Counted from the stretch's first letter, positions 51,130 through 59,893 are shown. The stretch is DNA of 62,196 bases from Kribbella catacumbae DSM 19601 (GCF_000372465.1 NZ_AQUZ01000053.1:185-62380); one strand, 5' to 3'. Made by a program: numbers and translations. Notes: generated by a model from the letters alone, not told the origin.

Positions 51130-51867
51130 GTGAACAAAGTCTTGCGGAGCGCGATGCGTGACGCTCAATTCACCGAGGCGGATCTGTCTGCGAGGCTGGC
51201 TGTCGATCCGAAGACGGTTCGGAACTGGTTGCGCGGTCAAATGCCCCACCCGCACAGTCGAAGCGCGCTGGCACGGCTCCTACAGGTCGAGGAGGCAGTG
51301 CTCTGGCCGACACTGGGCCCCGTAGAAGAGCATCCCGCCGAACTCGTAGCGGTGTACCCGCGCAGGATGGCGATCACCCAGACGGTCTGGCAGGCGCTCT
51401 TCGCCTCGGCGACGTCTGAGATCGGAGTACTTGCCTACAGCGCCCTGTTCCTGGCCGAGGATGCAAGGCTCGTTCAACTCCTCAGTGAGAAGGCCGCGCA
51501 GGGCGTACGAGTGCGGATCGCCCTCGGTGACCCCGATGGGCGCAACGTCGATCGTCGGGGTGTCGAGGAGGAGATCGGCGAGGCGATGAGCATCAAGATC
51601 CGCAATGCGATCGCTCTACTGAACCCACTCCTTCAGCGCGACGATGTCGAGTTCAGGTTGCACGACACCGTCCTCTACAACTCGATGTATCGATCGGACG
51701 GCCAACTGCTGGTCAACCAGCATGCCCTTGGTATTCCTGCAGCCCAGTCGCCCGTCTATCACTTCCGTGGTGGTGACGAGAGCGAGATGTTCCAGTCCTA
51801 CCTGACCAGCTTTGAACGAATCTGGTCACTTGGCCGACCCGCTGCGGCGAGGGCCAGCCGCATGTAG
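51130..51867 (+). CDS. HTH-DUF5919 regulator (first)
   Basis: A 245-residue protein with an N-terminal HTH (TEADLSARLAVDPKTVRNWL, ending near LLQVEEAVLWP) and a C-terminal DUF5919-like domain. The signature strings are EIGVLAYSALFLAED, GVRVRIALGDPDGRN, EEEIGEAMSIKIRNAIALL, FRLHDTVLYNSMYRSDGQLL and PVYHFRGG. The domain recalls phospholipase-D-like folds, but no HKD motif is seen. AAGGA precedes the GTG. An HD-hydrolase gene follows ten bases after the stop. A close paralog at 54874 is paired with a NUDIX gene. It probably regulates its own promoter. Confidence 0.75.
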   Translation: MNKVLRSAMRDAQFTEADLSARLAVDPKTVRNWLRGQMPHPHSRSALARLLQVEEAVLWPTLGPVEEHPAELVAVYPRRMAITQTVWQALFASATSEIGVLAYSALFLAEDARLVQLLSEKAAQGVRVRIALGDPDGRNVDRRGVEEEIGEAMSIKIRNAIALLNPLLQRDDVEFRLHDTVLYNSMYRSDGQLLVNQHALGIPAAQSPVYHFRGGDESEMFQSYLTSFERIWSLGRPAAARASRM

Positions 51868-51877
51868 TGTCGGCAAG

Positions 51878-52423
51878 ATGATCAGCGCGACAGACGCGGA
51901 GGCGTTGGCTCGCGATCTGCTTGCACAGGAGCTGCCCAGGCGATGGGCACACACCCAGTGTGTCGCGGGTCGTGCGCGTGAACTAGCTGAGGTGCTGGGC
52001 CCTGAGGCCGAGCTCGTGGAAGTCGCTGGTTGGTTGCATGACATTGGATATGCGTCGACCATCACGGCCACGGGCTTTCATCCGCTGGACGGCGCACGCC
52101 ACCTCCGCGATGTACTGGGAGCCGATGAGCTCCTCTGTCGCCTGGTAGCTCACCACAGCTGCGCCGTCATCGAGGCGGCTGAGCGTGGGATCGTCGCCCT
52201 GGCAGATGAGTTCGCGGCGCCCAGTCAGGACTTGCTCGATGCTTTGACCTACTGCGACCTGACAGCGGGTGCGGATGGTCGGCCGGTGGACGTCGACGAG
52301 CGGCTGAGTGAGATCTTGACGCGTTACCCAGCTGATCACGTTGTCTATCGGTCAGTCACTCGCGCCAAGCCGGTTCTCTTGGAGTCTGCGCGGAATGTAC
52401 GCCGCCGACTGGCTGACGGCTAG
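51878..52423 (+). CDS. HD-domain metal-dependent hydrolase
   Basis: A 181-residue HD-superfamily phosphohydrolase. Metal ligands: H in RRWAHTQCVAGRA, HD in VAGWLHDIGYASTI (about residue 54), H in CRLVAHHSC, and D in LLDALTYCDLTAG. The substrates of this class are often nucleotides. It begins ten bases after the HTH-DUF5919 gene, so both are likely co-transcribed. It could clear a nucleotide signal sensed by the DUF5919 regulator; this is inference. Confidence 0.75.
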   Translation: MISATDAEALARDLLAQELPRRWAHTQCVAGRARELAEVLGPEAELVEVAGWLHDIGYASTITATGFHPLDGARHLRDVLGADELLCRLVAHHSCAVIEAAERGIVALADEFAAPSQDLLDALTYCDLTAGADGRPVDVDERLSEILTRYPADHVVYRSVTRAKPVLLESARNVRRRLADG

Positions 52424-52442
52424 GACGTTTTCTGAGCGTTGA

Positions 52443-52458
52443 GACATCTCGAAATGTC
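52443..52458. promoter_or_regulatory. GACAT palindrome upstream of an HTH gene
   Basis: GACATCTCGAAATGTC is a 16-base imperfect palindrome 48 bases before the ATG at 52506. Its half-site matches the GACATTT boxes at 51053 and 55635. Confidence 0.55.
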
Positions 52459-52505
52459 CCATCATGCCGTGACCTTGTCCGCTGGGGACGCTGCAGTCTT
52501 GTGGC

Positions 52506-53945
52506 ATGAGTGGTCGCGACCGACAACCGAACGAGGCCTTGCGAAAAGCTCGAGGAGCGTTGTCGCAGGCGAGCTTGGCTGATCAGGCCAATGCTGCGAT
52601 CTACCGGGCTACTGGGCGAGAAGTAGTGATCACCGCGAAGTCGATCTCAGACTGGGAGCGCGGGTGGTACTCGTGGCCATCCGCTGACGCTCGCGCCGCG
52701 CTCTGCGAGGTTCTCCGGGCGCCAGATCCCTTGGATCTCGGCTTCGTCAACCGGCGCAGGCAGCGCAGCACATCCGAGTCGTCGCCGGCTGTTCTGCCCG
52801 ACTTGATCGAGGGGCGCGCGCTTCTTCCGGTTGGGATGAGCAGCATTGTCGAGCTGCCAGCCGGGAAGTCATTCGCGGGAGCCGAGCTATTGGTGCACCA
52901 TTGCCCTGCCGACGAGGCCGGGTTCGACTGGCTGATGATCGAACCGTCTGAACAGCTGACCGCGTCTCTTCGCCGTACCGATCGATGGAGTGCGGTCGTC
53001 ACATCCGATGCCGATGGCAAGTACTACGTATCCGACGCCCGCAGGTTTGTGCGACGAGCCGGTCGCCAGACCAATCGTCAGCCGGTGGCGTCTGCCAACG
53101 TGATCGACGACTTCACCACTGGCATCATCTGGGCGGTCGTTAACACCGACAGTGCACTGCTGGCCGACGATGCCCAGTTGGCGGCGAGTCAGGCGAGGCT
53201 GGCTCATTATGTAGAGCAGTCGGCCTCTGAGGCTGCGATGAGCGAGGTCCCGGACCTCAACGCGATCACCAGCCAATGGCTGGGCTCAACATTCTGCTCG
53301 CGGCACATCAGCCGGCACCTGGGCCGGCTCTCCGAGACACCGTTCTTCTGGACCAGGGAACAGCGTGGCGAGGAAGCCTCGTCCTGGCTGCTGTGGACGC
53401 ACAAGCTCGAGTACCTCAGGTACACGTCAAGGCGCTTCGTCGGGATGCGCCGAGCATTCTGCGTTCCCGAGTCCGAGGTCGACGCCTCGCCGCGCTATGA
53501 GCGGGTACTTCTCTTGCTTGCGATGGCTCTGATGGAGGCATTCGGGATCACGGTTGAGCTCACAGGTGATCCCACGATGGGTGAGGTCGGGGGTTTTGTT
53601 CTCGCCGATGAGGCGATTGAGGCCAACTGGCTGGGCGGTGAGGGGATCTGGCAGGTTGATGCTCGGCCACGGCGCAATTCGGCGTACTGGGAGATGGACA
53701 GGCGGCTTGCCGCTGAGTCGGTGATCGCCTGCGAATGCTCGGCGGGGCGGTTGGAGGCGATGGCTGACTACCTCGGCGTGTCCTGGCGATGGTTTCGGCG
53801 CAGGTGTGAAGAGTTGGCTATTGCGGGCATCGACGGGATCGCTCAGCCGCGGAGTCGTCACTTGTCCACTCGAGGTCTTGATACCGCGATTCGCTACGTT
53901 GCGCATATCGACGCAATCGAAGGGACCTATCTTGCATGCAGCTGA
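52506..53945 (+). CDS. Large HTH regulator (479 aa)
   Basis: A 479-residue protein. Residues 10-75 resemble an XRE HTH (LRKARGALSQASLADQANAA, then VVITAKSISDWERG). The C-terminal 400 residues show no known enzyme motif; segments such as EASSWLLWTHKLEYLRYTSR and WLGGEGIWQVDARPRRNSAY look structured. A second possible HTH lies near the end (MADYLGVSWRWFRRRCEELA). A GACAT palindrome lies upstream. The PPC/DUF296 gene follows eight bases after the stop. A transcription factor with a sensor region is the best guess. Confidence 0.65.
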   Translation: MSGRDRQPNEALRKARGALSQASLADQANAAIYRATGREVVITAKSISDWERGWYSWPSADARAALCEVLRAPDPLDLGFVNRRRQRSTSESSPAVLPDLIEGRALLPVGMSSIVELPAGKSFAGAELLVHHCPADEAGFDWLMIEPSEQLTASLRRTDRWSAVVTSDADGKYYVSDARRFVRRAGRQTNRQPVASANVIDDFTTGIIWAVVNTDSALLADDAQLAASQARLAHYVEQSASEAAMSEVPDLNAITSQWLGSTFCSRHISRHLGRLSETPFFWTREQRGEEASSWLLWTHKLEYLRYTSRRFVGMRRAFCVPESEVDASPRYERVLLLLAMALMEAFGITVELTGDPTMGEVGGFVLADEAIEANWLGGEGIWQVDARPRRNSAYWEMDRRLAAESVIACECSAGRLEAMADYLGVSWRWFRRRCEELAIAGIDGIAQPRSRHLSTRGLDTAIRYVAHIDAIEGTYLACS

Positions 53946-53952
53946 GCTCGCC

Positions 53953-54393
53953 ATGGGCCGGACCTTTGCCGTCCACTTCGACCATGGGGACGACTTCTAC
54001 ACAGCGCTCGCCGAGTTCTGCACCGAACATGACGTGCGGCAGGGTTTCATCCCGATGTTTATCGCCGGCCTGCGAGAGGTCCAGCTCGTCGGTACCTGCG
54101 AGAAGCTGGACAACCCGGATGCACCGGTCTGGAGTTCTGTTCATCTCGAGAACGTCGAGGCCTTCGGCGGTGGCACTCTGGCGTACGACAAAGCCACAGG
54201 GACCGTGCGCCCTCACATCCATGTGTCAGTTGGCTTGAAGGCGCAGTCCGCCACCGCGCACACCAGCCATCTCCTCGGTGCAAAGGTTCAGTTTCTGACC
54301 GAGATGTATGTCGTCGAGGTGAAGTCGCCGGGATTCACCCGGATCCCGCGCCCTGACCTGTACGACGTACCGCTGCTGACCTTTGGTGATTGA
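53953..54393 (+). CDS. PPC/DUF296 domain protein
   Basis: A 146-residue stand-alone PPC (DUF296) domain. Recognisable are FAVHFDHGDDFYTALAEFC at the start, GFIPMFIAGLREVQLVGTCE, and the conserved histidines of GTVRPHIHVSVGL, which bind metal in the family. Prokaryotic members form trimers and their roles are mostly unknown; some bind nucleotides or DNA. The ATG at 53953 is used; a TTG seven codons upstream, overlapping the preceding gene, is the alternative. It follows the HTH gene at 52506 closely and is convergent with the NUDIX gene. Confidence 0.8.
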   Translation: MGRTFAVHFDHGDDFYTALAEFCTEHDVRQGFIPMFIAGLREVQLVGTCEKLDNPDAPVWSSVHLENVEAFGGGTLAYDKATGTVRPHIHVSVGLKAQSATAHTSHLLGAKVQFLTEMYVVEVKSPGFTRIPRPDLYDVPLLTFGD

Positions 54394-54397
54394 CAGG

Positions 54398-54874
54398 TCA
54401 GTCGATGTACGGCGTGGCCGGATTCTCAAGGTAGTACTCGATGCGGCGTCGCATAGACCGGTCCATCTGAAGCTCCGCGAGGTCGGAACGAGCAATCCAG
54501 CGGACTTCGGTGGACTCAGAACTTGTCGTGAGTTCCCCGCCGGTGGCACGGGCCTGCACGACGATCGAGAACTCTTGGCGTGCTTCGCCGTTGCTGGTGT
54601 AGAGGATGATGTGCTTGGGGTCGGTGTAGATGCCGACCACATCGATCACCTCGCAGTCGATGCCCGACTCTTCCTTCGTCTCGCGCACCGCGGCCTGAGC
54701 GAGTGACTCGCCGAGATCTATCGCGCCTCCGGGAACAGCCCAGTTGCCGTTGTCGGAGCGGCGGATCATCAGAAGCTCGCCGGCATCGTTCTCGATGATG
54801 ACGTTGGTCGAGGGAACCATGCTGTTCGCAGCCGGCGCTTCGGGGTCGTCGTAGTAGTCGATTCTCTTGGACAT
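54398..54874 (-). CDS. NUDIX hydrolase
   Basis: A 158-residue NUDIX hydrolase. The Nudix box starts at GGAIDLGESL and continues AQAAVRETKEESGI (about residues 48-71), with all Glu metal ligands present. The family cleaves nucleoside-diphosphate-linked compounds. The gene overlaps the stop of the HTH-DUF5919 gene (54874) by one base and is downstream of it, so both are likely expressed together. This pairing mirrors the HD hydrolase beside the first DUF5919 gene. Confidence 0.85.
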   Translation of the reverse strand: MSKRIDYYDDPEAPAANSMVPSTNVIIENDAGELLMIRRSDNGNWAVPGGAIDLGESLAQAAVRETKEESGIDCEVIDVVGIYTDPKHIILYTSNGEARQEFSIVVQARATGGELTTSSESTEVRWIARSDLAELQMDRSMRRRIEYYLENPATPYID

Positions 54875-55620
54875 CAGTCCTCCTCGGGCAGTGGGAGGGC
54901 GAGATTCCAGACGTGCTCGAAGCTCTCCCGATAGAGCTGCGCGAGTTCGCCGCCTGGCACCTTCCTGAGATGCCAGATCGGGGCCCGTGCGGCAGGCAGT
55001 CCGTAGATATGCGTATTCACCAGCAGTTGGTCGTCGATGACATAGATCGAGTTGTAGAGGACCGTGTGATGCAGCCGGAACTCGATACCGTCGGTCGCTC
55101 GAAGCCGGCGAAAGAGGAGTAGCGCGTTGCGGATCTTGTAGGAGACACCGTCGCCGATTCCCTCCTCTTCGCCGCGCTCGGCGATGCGCGCGTCGTCCGG
55201 GTCGCCGAGGGTCATCCGGATCCGGACTCCCGCCTTCGCCTTCTTCAGAAGGATCCGCTCGAGACCCGTGTCCTCAGCGAAGAAGAGCCCGGCATACACC
55301 AAGACTCCGATCTCGCTGGTGGCCGACTCGAACACCCGCAGCCAGTCGTCGCGCGGCATGTCGGAGCGGTGCGGATAGACCCGAATGATCTCGCTCTCCG
55401 ACACGACGGCGACCCGATCCCGCGGCAGCGCGTCCGGCCAGAGATAGGACTCGTCACGACCCAGCCTGGTGGCCAACTGGTGCCGGTTCCGGGGGAATGG
55501 AACGATCTCGCCCACGACCCAGCGCTCGACCGTCTTCACGTTCACATCGAGCTCTTCGGCGAGCGCGAGATGAGTGAGCCCCTGCTCCACCATCGCCGCC
55601 CGCAGCCGTTCGTTCGCCAC
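54874..55620 (-). CDS. HTH-DUF5919 regulator (second)
   Basis: A 248-residue paralog of the gene at 51130. The HTH is GLTHLALAEELDVNVKTVER followed by WVVGE. The DUF5919 domain shows EIGVLVYAGLFFAEDTG, GVRIRMTLGDPDDAR, EEEGIGDGVSYKIRNALLLF, HHTVLYNSIYVIDDQLLVNT and PIWHLRKVPG. The GTG start is followed by the expected HTH; AGGGT lies upstream. Two GACATTT boxes sit 14-31 bases from the start codon, which suggests autoregulation. The NUDIX gene follows with a one-base overlap. Confidence 0.8.
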   Translation of the reverse strand: MANERLRAAMVEQGLTHLALAEELDVNVKTVERWVVGEIVPFPRNRHQLATRLGRDESYLWPDALPRDRVAVVSESEIIRVYPHRSDMPRDDWLRVFESATSEIGVLVYAGLFFAEDTGLERILLKKAKAGVRIRMTLGDPDDARIAERGEEEGIGDGVSYKIRNALLLFRRLRATDGIEFRLHHTVLYNSIYVIDDQLLVNTHIYGLPAARAPIWHLRKVPGGELAQLYRESFEHVWNLALPLPEED

Positions 55621-55634
55621 AGACCCTAACCTAA

Positions 55635-55651
55635 GACATTTCGGGACATTT
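55635..55651. promoter_or_regulatory. GACATTT-N3-GACATTT operator
   Basis: GACATTTCGGGACATTT, two direct repeats with a 10-base period, immediately upstream of the second HTH-DUF5919 gene. It is nearly the same as the pair at 51053-51069. Confidence 0.6.
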
Positions 55652-55840
55652 TGAGGCGAACTAAGACACCGTCGGAGTCTCTGATCCCCTCTTCTTCGCC
55701 AACACGCTACTCATTCGACTGCCGGTGAGGCAGAACGATGGCTCCGTGCCTGTGGATGACCATCACCGCTTGGCTAGTGCAAGGGGCAGTCCCAATGTGA
55801 AGAAGACAGCTTTTCGCCAAGTTCACCCAGGCCTCAGTCA

Positions 55841-57778
55841 TCAGTCGGCAACCAAGGTTTCGTCGGCGTGGATCGTCCGGACGCCGGCTGGGCCTGGGTG
55901 CTGGATCGTCGACACCGTCGGGTTGTTGTAGTCGAACTTGATCTCGCGAGCGGCTCGGCGATCGTCCTTGGGCAGTTCGTTATCGGCGACGATCAACTGC
56001 AGGCGCCCCGGGAGGCTCTGCGCCAGATTCACCATGCGTCGGTAGAGCGCCACGGCTAGAGCCTCGGCCGTGTTGAGTGCCAAGCGTGGGCTGTCGATCA
56101 GCAGGAAAGCCGGATAGTAGGTGTCGCCCCTGCGGATAGCGACTGTGATCAGCGCGATCCAATAGGCGACCTGAGTGGCGGTGATGATGCCACCGCCGGC
56201 GCTCACCTCACGGAAGCTCTCGCCGTTCAGCATCGGCAGGTAGGTTCGGGGGTGGATCGTCGCGGTTCTGATGCTGGGGATGCCCAATTCGTGGACGGTC
56301 GCGAGGAACTCGGCATCGAGGTCCGCGAGAACTTCTCCGTGCCGGCGGTTCAGGCTTTCCACGGACTCTTTCAAGTCCGTGCGGAGATGGTCGCGTTCGG
56401 TGCGAAGCCGGTCGACGATAGACCCCAGATCGTCCGCGCGGTCCCATTGCCGCAGGACGATCTCGAGCTGCTCCTGTCTGGCCCGGGCGGTCGCGAGCTT
56501 GTTGGCGGCGTCGTCGAACGCCTGCAGGCGCGGCGTGATCCGGGCCGCAGTACGGGTCTCCAATAGCTCCGACAAACTCGCGACCAATGTCTGGCGATCC
56601 GCTACCGATGCGGCCAGTGCCTCCTCGTGACGCGTCAGCGCGGCGAGTTGGCCATCAATCTCGTCGACCTGGTCCCTAAGTTGCCGAGTCTCGTACTGAT
56701 CGGTCTGCGATCCGGGCAGTACCGGGTCCACCTGTAGGCACACGCGGCAGGAGCCATCCGGCACGCTACGTCCGGTCAGGGACTGCATGCAGCGGGGGCA
56801 CACCACGAACTCGATACGGGCCAGGCGGGCACCCGCATCACGCATGCGTTCGAGGCGTGCGATGTCGCCTCTGACGCGTTCCCGTTCGGTCGTGAGTTCG
56901 ACTCGTTGGCGTCTCGACGCCAGTTCTGCCGAACGAGCAACTGCCGAGCCGCGTTCGGCCGCCTCCAGCAGATCGCGCAGGGTTTGCGTCTCGCGGTCAC
57001 TGACTGGTTCGATGGTCGAGCGCAGTTCGGCCTGACGCATCTCGGCCGCCAGTTGGCTACTGACCGCCTCCTCCAACTGGAGTTCGGCTCCGAACCGGGC
57101 GGTCGTGTTGCTGTCCTCGAGGAATTTCAGCACATATCGATGCTCGACCTCCGCTTCGGAGATCTGACCGTTGAGCTCGTTCACCTGCGAGCGCATCCTC
57201 AGAATCTCGGTATTAGTCAGGGCGAAGAAGAGCTCGAAGACGGCCTTGCGCTTCGGGTCGAGGTAGCTGTCCTCACTGCCGGCGATGTCCCGGTTGATCT
57301 CGGACTGCGCGACGTAGAGATACGAGTAGATGTCAGAGAAGGTGATCCGCGGTCCGGGGCGGGTGCTGTTGCCGGTCCTTGCCGCGGCCCGCAGATTGTC
57401 AGACAAACCCAGTGAGGTCATCAGCAAGCTGTTGAGACTCGGCTGGCCATCGAGGTCGACGTAGTGATCCGGCATCCGCGTCTGGTTGACCAGGTCCGTC
57501 ACCCGGACAACCTTGCGCTTCTCGCTGTCAAGGCTTCGACTGAGTTGGTACTGCGCGGCTCCGATGCTGACATCGATCGCGATCGCCTCGACAGACTCCC
57601 GAACCACAGGGGCCAACCTGCCCCGGGCTCCGAAGCCGAACTTGACCAATTCGAGCAAGGTCGTCTTCCCGACGCCGGTCGGTCCGGCCAGAATCGTGAT
57701 GTCGGACGGGAAGGCGTATTCGAGCGGCCCTTCGACCGTCTGGAGCTGGATCGCGTTGATCCGGAAGTGAACCGTCAC
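55841..57778 (-). CDS. ABC-3C system ATPase (DUF3732/Rad50-like)
   Basis: A 645-residue SMC/Rad50-like ATPase. Walker A is AGPTGVGKTTLL near residue 40; a long coiled coil follows. In the coiled coil a zinc ribbon CPRC...CRVC (about residues 327-348) recalls the zinc hook. The C-terminal part has NGESFREVSAGGGIITATQV and the Walker B segment FLLIDSPRLALN (about 557). These match the DUF3732 ATPases of ABC-three-component systems. It is the last of three genes on this strand and its GTG overlaps the stop of the previous gene (GTGA). It probably acts as a DNA-end or structure sensor that activates the effector. Confidence 0.8.
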   Translation of the reverse strand: MTVHFRINAIQLQTVEGPLEYAFPSDITILAGPTGVGKTTLLELVKFGFGARGRLAPVVRESVEAIAIDVSIGAAQYQLSRSLDSEKRKVVRVTDLVNQTRMPDHYVDLDGQPSLNSLLMTSLGLSDNLRAAARTGNSTRPGPRITFSDIYSYLYVAQSEINRDIAGSEDSYLDPKRKAVFELFFALTNTEILRMRSQVNELNGQISEAEVEHRYVLKFLEDSNTTARFGAELQLEEAVSSQLAAEMRQAELRSTIEPVSDRETQTLRDLLEAAERGSAVARSAELASRRQRVELTTERERVRGDIARLERMRDAGARLARIEFVVCPRCMQSLTGRSVPDGSCRVCLQVDPVLPGSQTDQYETRQLRDQVDEIDGQLAALTRHEEALAASVADRQTLVASLSELLETRTAARITPRLQAFDDAANKLATARARQEQLEIVLRQWDRADDLGSIVDRLRTERDHLRTDLKESVESLNRRHGEVLADLDAEFLATVHELGIPSIRTATIHPRTYLPMLNGESFREVSAGGGIITATQVAYWIALITVAIRRGDTYYPAFLLIDSPRLALNTAEALAVALYRRMVNLAQSLPGRLQLIVADNELPKDDRRAAREIKFDYNNPTVSTIQHPGPAGVRTIHADETLVAD

Positions 57779-58347
57779 CGGATCACCTCTCGCTGGGGCC
57801 GATCCATCAAGGCGGGGAGCCGCTCGTAGATCAAATCCTTCAGTGAACTGCCGCTGAGTCCGGCTGAACCTTCCGCGACCGCCAGCCCACGGTCGCGGAT
57901 CTCCTGCCATTCGGGACTGTCTCCCATAGCCGCAGCCAGCCGCTTGCCGGTCGCGGTGGGCATTAGGGCGACGCTGCCACGCCGACCGGTCGCGTAACGC
58001 ACCAGGCCGCGGGCGACCAAGGCGCCGATCACTGGGTAGTACCGGTCGTCCCATGGCCCGTACTTGTAGCGCACCATCGGAGCTTCCACATCTGTCGGAT
58101 CGATCGAGTCGCGGGGCGTCAGATGCAGCCGCTCATCGGCAGCGGGGAGGTGATCCAGAACCGCAGGTGCGAGGCCCGGATAGCGCACCAGGAAGTCGAG
58201 CTTGGCGAGTTTCGTCAGGCCGTCCAGCTTCCCCTGATGGCCGTCAGTCGCCGCGACGGCGGTGATCAGGATCAGGATTCGTGCTTGGTGGTAGGCAAGA
58301 TCCTCGCGTAGCCACAGCAACTCGTCGGCCTCGAAAAGCTGATTCAT
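57775..58347 (-). CDS. ABC-3C middle component (small helical protein)
   Basis: A 190-residue soluble protein (LAYHQARILILITAVAATDG; KLAKLDFLVRYPGLAPAVLD; ARGLVRYATGRRGSVALMPT), a winged-helix-like fold. Its size and place between the effector and the DUF3732 ATPase fit the middle component of ABC-3C systems, which connects the other two. It starts two bases after the effector stop and overlaps the ATPase start by four bases. No catalytic motif is visible. Confidence 0.7.
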   Translation of the reverse strand: MNQLFEADELLWLREDLAYHQARILILITAVAATDGHQGKLDGLTKLAKLDFLVRYPGLAPAVLDHLPAADERLHLTPRDSIDPTDVEAPMVRYKYGPWDDRYYPVIGALVARGLVRYATGRRGSVALMPTATGKRLAAAMGDSPEWQEIRDRGLAVAEGSAGLSGSSLKDLIYERLPALMDRPQREVIR

Positions 58348-58349
58348 GG

Positions 58350-59687
58350 TCAACTCGCCTGCACGCTCTTCAAGCGAACCTGTTCGGCCACGACGTCGAA
58401 CCGAGCGCTGAACCAGATCTTGCAATCTCCGACCAGAAAGCAGATCCCACCCAGCAGCAGTTCGCGGTCGAGCTCTGGGAAGTCGGGCGCCGCCTCCAGC
58501 CTGGCCTGTACCTCGGACCATAGCTGGCGGCCCCACGGATCGAGGTCGTTCGCGACAGCCGAGGTCGCTTCGTCGGCTATCCGAAGCAGCCAGCGGCGGA
58601 GTCGCTCCCGTTCAACGCCGGCAGTCGGGTCACCGCTGAGCCGATCTCGCCAATACCTCTGGAAGGCGAGCCGCAGTTCCTCGGCTCTTTCGATGGAGTT
58701 GTCGAAGCACTTGCCCGCGTCCATCTTGACTGCGACCTTCGTGGTCCGCACGGCACGAGGCAGGGGAAGATACCCACCAGGCGTCCGCACGGCGCTCCGG
58801 ATCGCAAGATCGATATCGCCCACGCTCACTATGCGAGCCCTGAAAGGCGGTTCCATGGAGAGGCTGTCAATTTGAGGCAGCACGGTCGGCAATCCATGGC
58901 TTCTGGTGGGTCCTGCTGCACGCATCCTCAACCTGAATATGCCGACGACGGCCTCCCAGACAGCTTCTGGCGGCGTGGCGATCCCGAGACGCTCGGTGAC
59001 AGCCTTTGCATACATTGCCGGAGCCGCGTAAGGCAGATGCGTCCGCTGTGGATGTCCATGGCTGATCGTGAGCATCGACAAGAACTGGTAGACGTCCGCC
59101 AAGACGTCGCCTTGGTCAGCTTTCTCGGCTGCCTTGCCGGTGTTCTTGCTCGCTGCCGACTTGATGGCTGCTGACAGTGCCTCCGCAAGCTTCGCAACAG
59201 CAGGCTCATCAGGCCCGCCCGTCAGAGGCTGCCCAGCAGTCCGGCGCTCTTTCAGCCAGGCGATCGCCTTCTCGATGCTTTGTGTGTCGGTCGAGCCGAG
59301 GCCCGAGGTCGTCACCAATCGGCAGGTGGCGTTTCTCCCCAGAGCCTTCCAACGGTCGAAGAGATGGGCGAGGCCGCCATCCTTCAGAAGCATCACCATC
59401 GTCGTGTAGGCCCCGTACGCCGGATCCCGGTGTTTGGCCGACACGAGTTCAGCATCAGAGTCGATCATGACGACCCAGTCCTCATGCACCTCGCAGAGAA
59501 TCCTGGCCTGCTCCGCTGCGTCGGCGTCTCCGCCTACGTCGATCCATCGGAGATACAAGGCTAGTCCGTCGGCGGCGGCCATCGCGGCTTGCCACTCGTA
59601 GCGGTCAGCGGTGCTCGCGCCAGAATCGTCCGGCTGGGGCACGGCGATTACCAGCTCCGCTGCCGTCGTCGCCTGACTGGATGACAC
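58350..59687 (-). CDS. ABC-3C effector, Cap4/DUF4297-like nuclease candidate
   Basis: A 445-residue protein. The N-terminal half (RYEWQAAMAAADGLALYLRW, EVHEDWVVMIDSDAEL, VSAKHRDPAYGAYT, HLFDRWKALGRNATCRLVTT) follows the pattern of DUF4297/Cap4-type restriction-fold nucleases, in which an acidic residue and the Lys of a SAK-like or QVK-like motif form the active site. The C-terminal half has no recognised family. The start GTG at 59687 is chosen because an upstream ATG at 59735 lies inside a long hairpin. It leads the operon, so it is probably the toxic effector of the system. Confidence 0.6.
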   Translation of the reverse strand: MSSSQATTAAELVIAVPQPDDSGASTADRYEWQAAMAAADGLALYLRWIDVGGDADAAEQARILCEVHEDWVVMIDSDAELVSAKHRDPAYGAYTTMVMLLKDGGLAHLFDRWKALGRNATCRLVTTSGLGSTDTQSIEKAIAWLKERRTAGQPLTGGPDEPAVAKLAEALSAAIKSAASKNTGKAAEKADQGDVLADVYQFLSMLTISHGHPQRTHLPYAAPAMYAKAVTERLGIATPPEAVWEAVVGIFRLRMRAAGPTRSHGLPTVLPQIDSLSMEPPFRARIVSVGDIDLAIRSAVRTPGGYLPLPRAVRTTKVAVKMDAGKCFDNSIERAEELRLAFQRYWRDRLSGDPTAGVERERLRRWLLRIADEATSAVANDLDPWGRQLWSEVQARLEAAPDFPELDRELLLGGICFLVGDCKIWFSARFDVVAEQVRLKSVQAS

Positions 59688-59712
59688 TCCGTAACAATAG
59701 AAGGCGGATCTG

Positions 59713-59756
59713 CCCAACGCCTCTCCGTCCGGCATGTCGGAAGGAGAGGCGTTGGG
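59713..59756. repeat. Long perfect hairpin upstream of the ABC-3C operon
   Basis: CCCAACGCCTCTCC (59713-59726) pairs exactly with GGAGAGGCGTTGGG (59743-59756), with a 16-base loop. It lies just upstream of the first ABC-3C gene and could be a terminator from the left, an attenuator or a site for element ends. Confidence 0.6.
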
Positions 59757-59893
59757 CTGACTGGCGGTCTGAGAGCAGGGTCAGCGGTTGTAAGTTGCGC
59801 TGTAGGGCTTGGCGTCGTCGTCGAAAGGGTTGCCCATAGCTCCGTGTGCTGGTCATCTCCATCGCTGGTGACGCCGCTCAGGTAGGTGGCTGC

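Noticed and set aside
59688..59735. Upstream ATG for the ABC-3C effector
   Set aside because: It lies within a long perfect hairpin and adds residues without similarity; the GTG at 59687 is preferred, though this is not proven.
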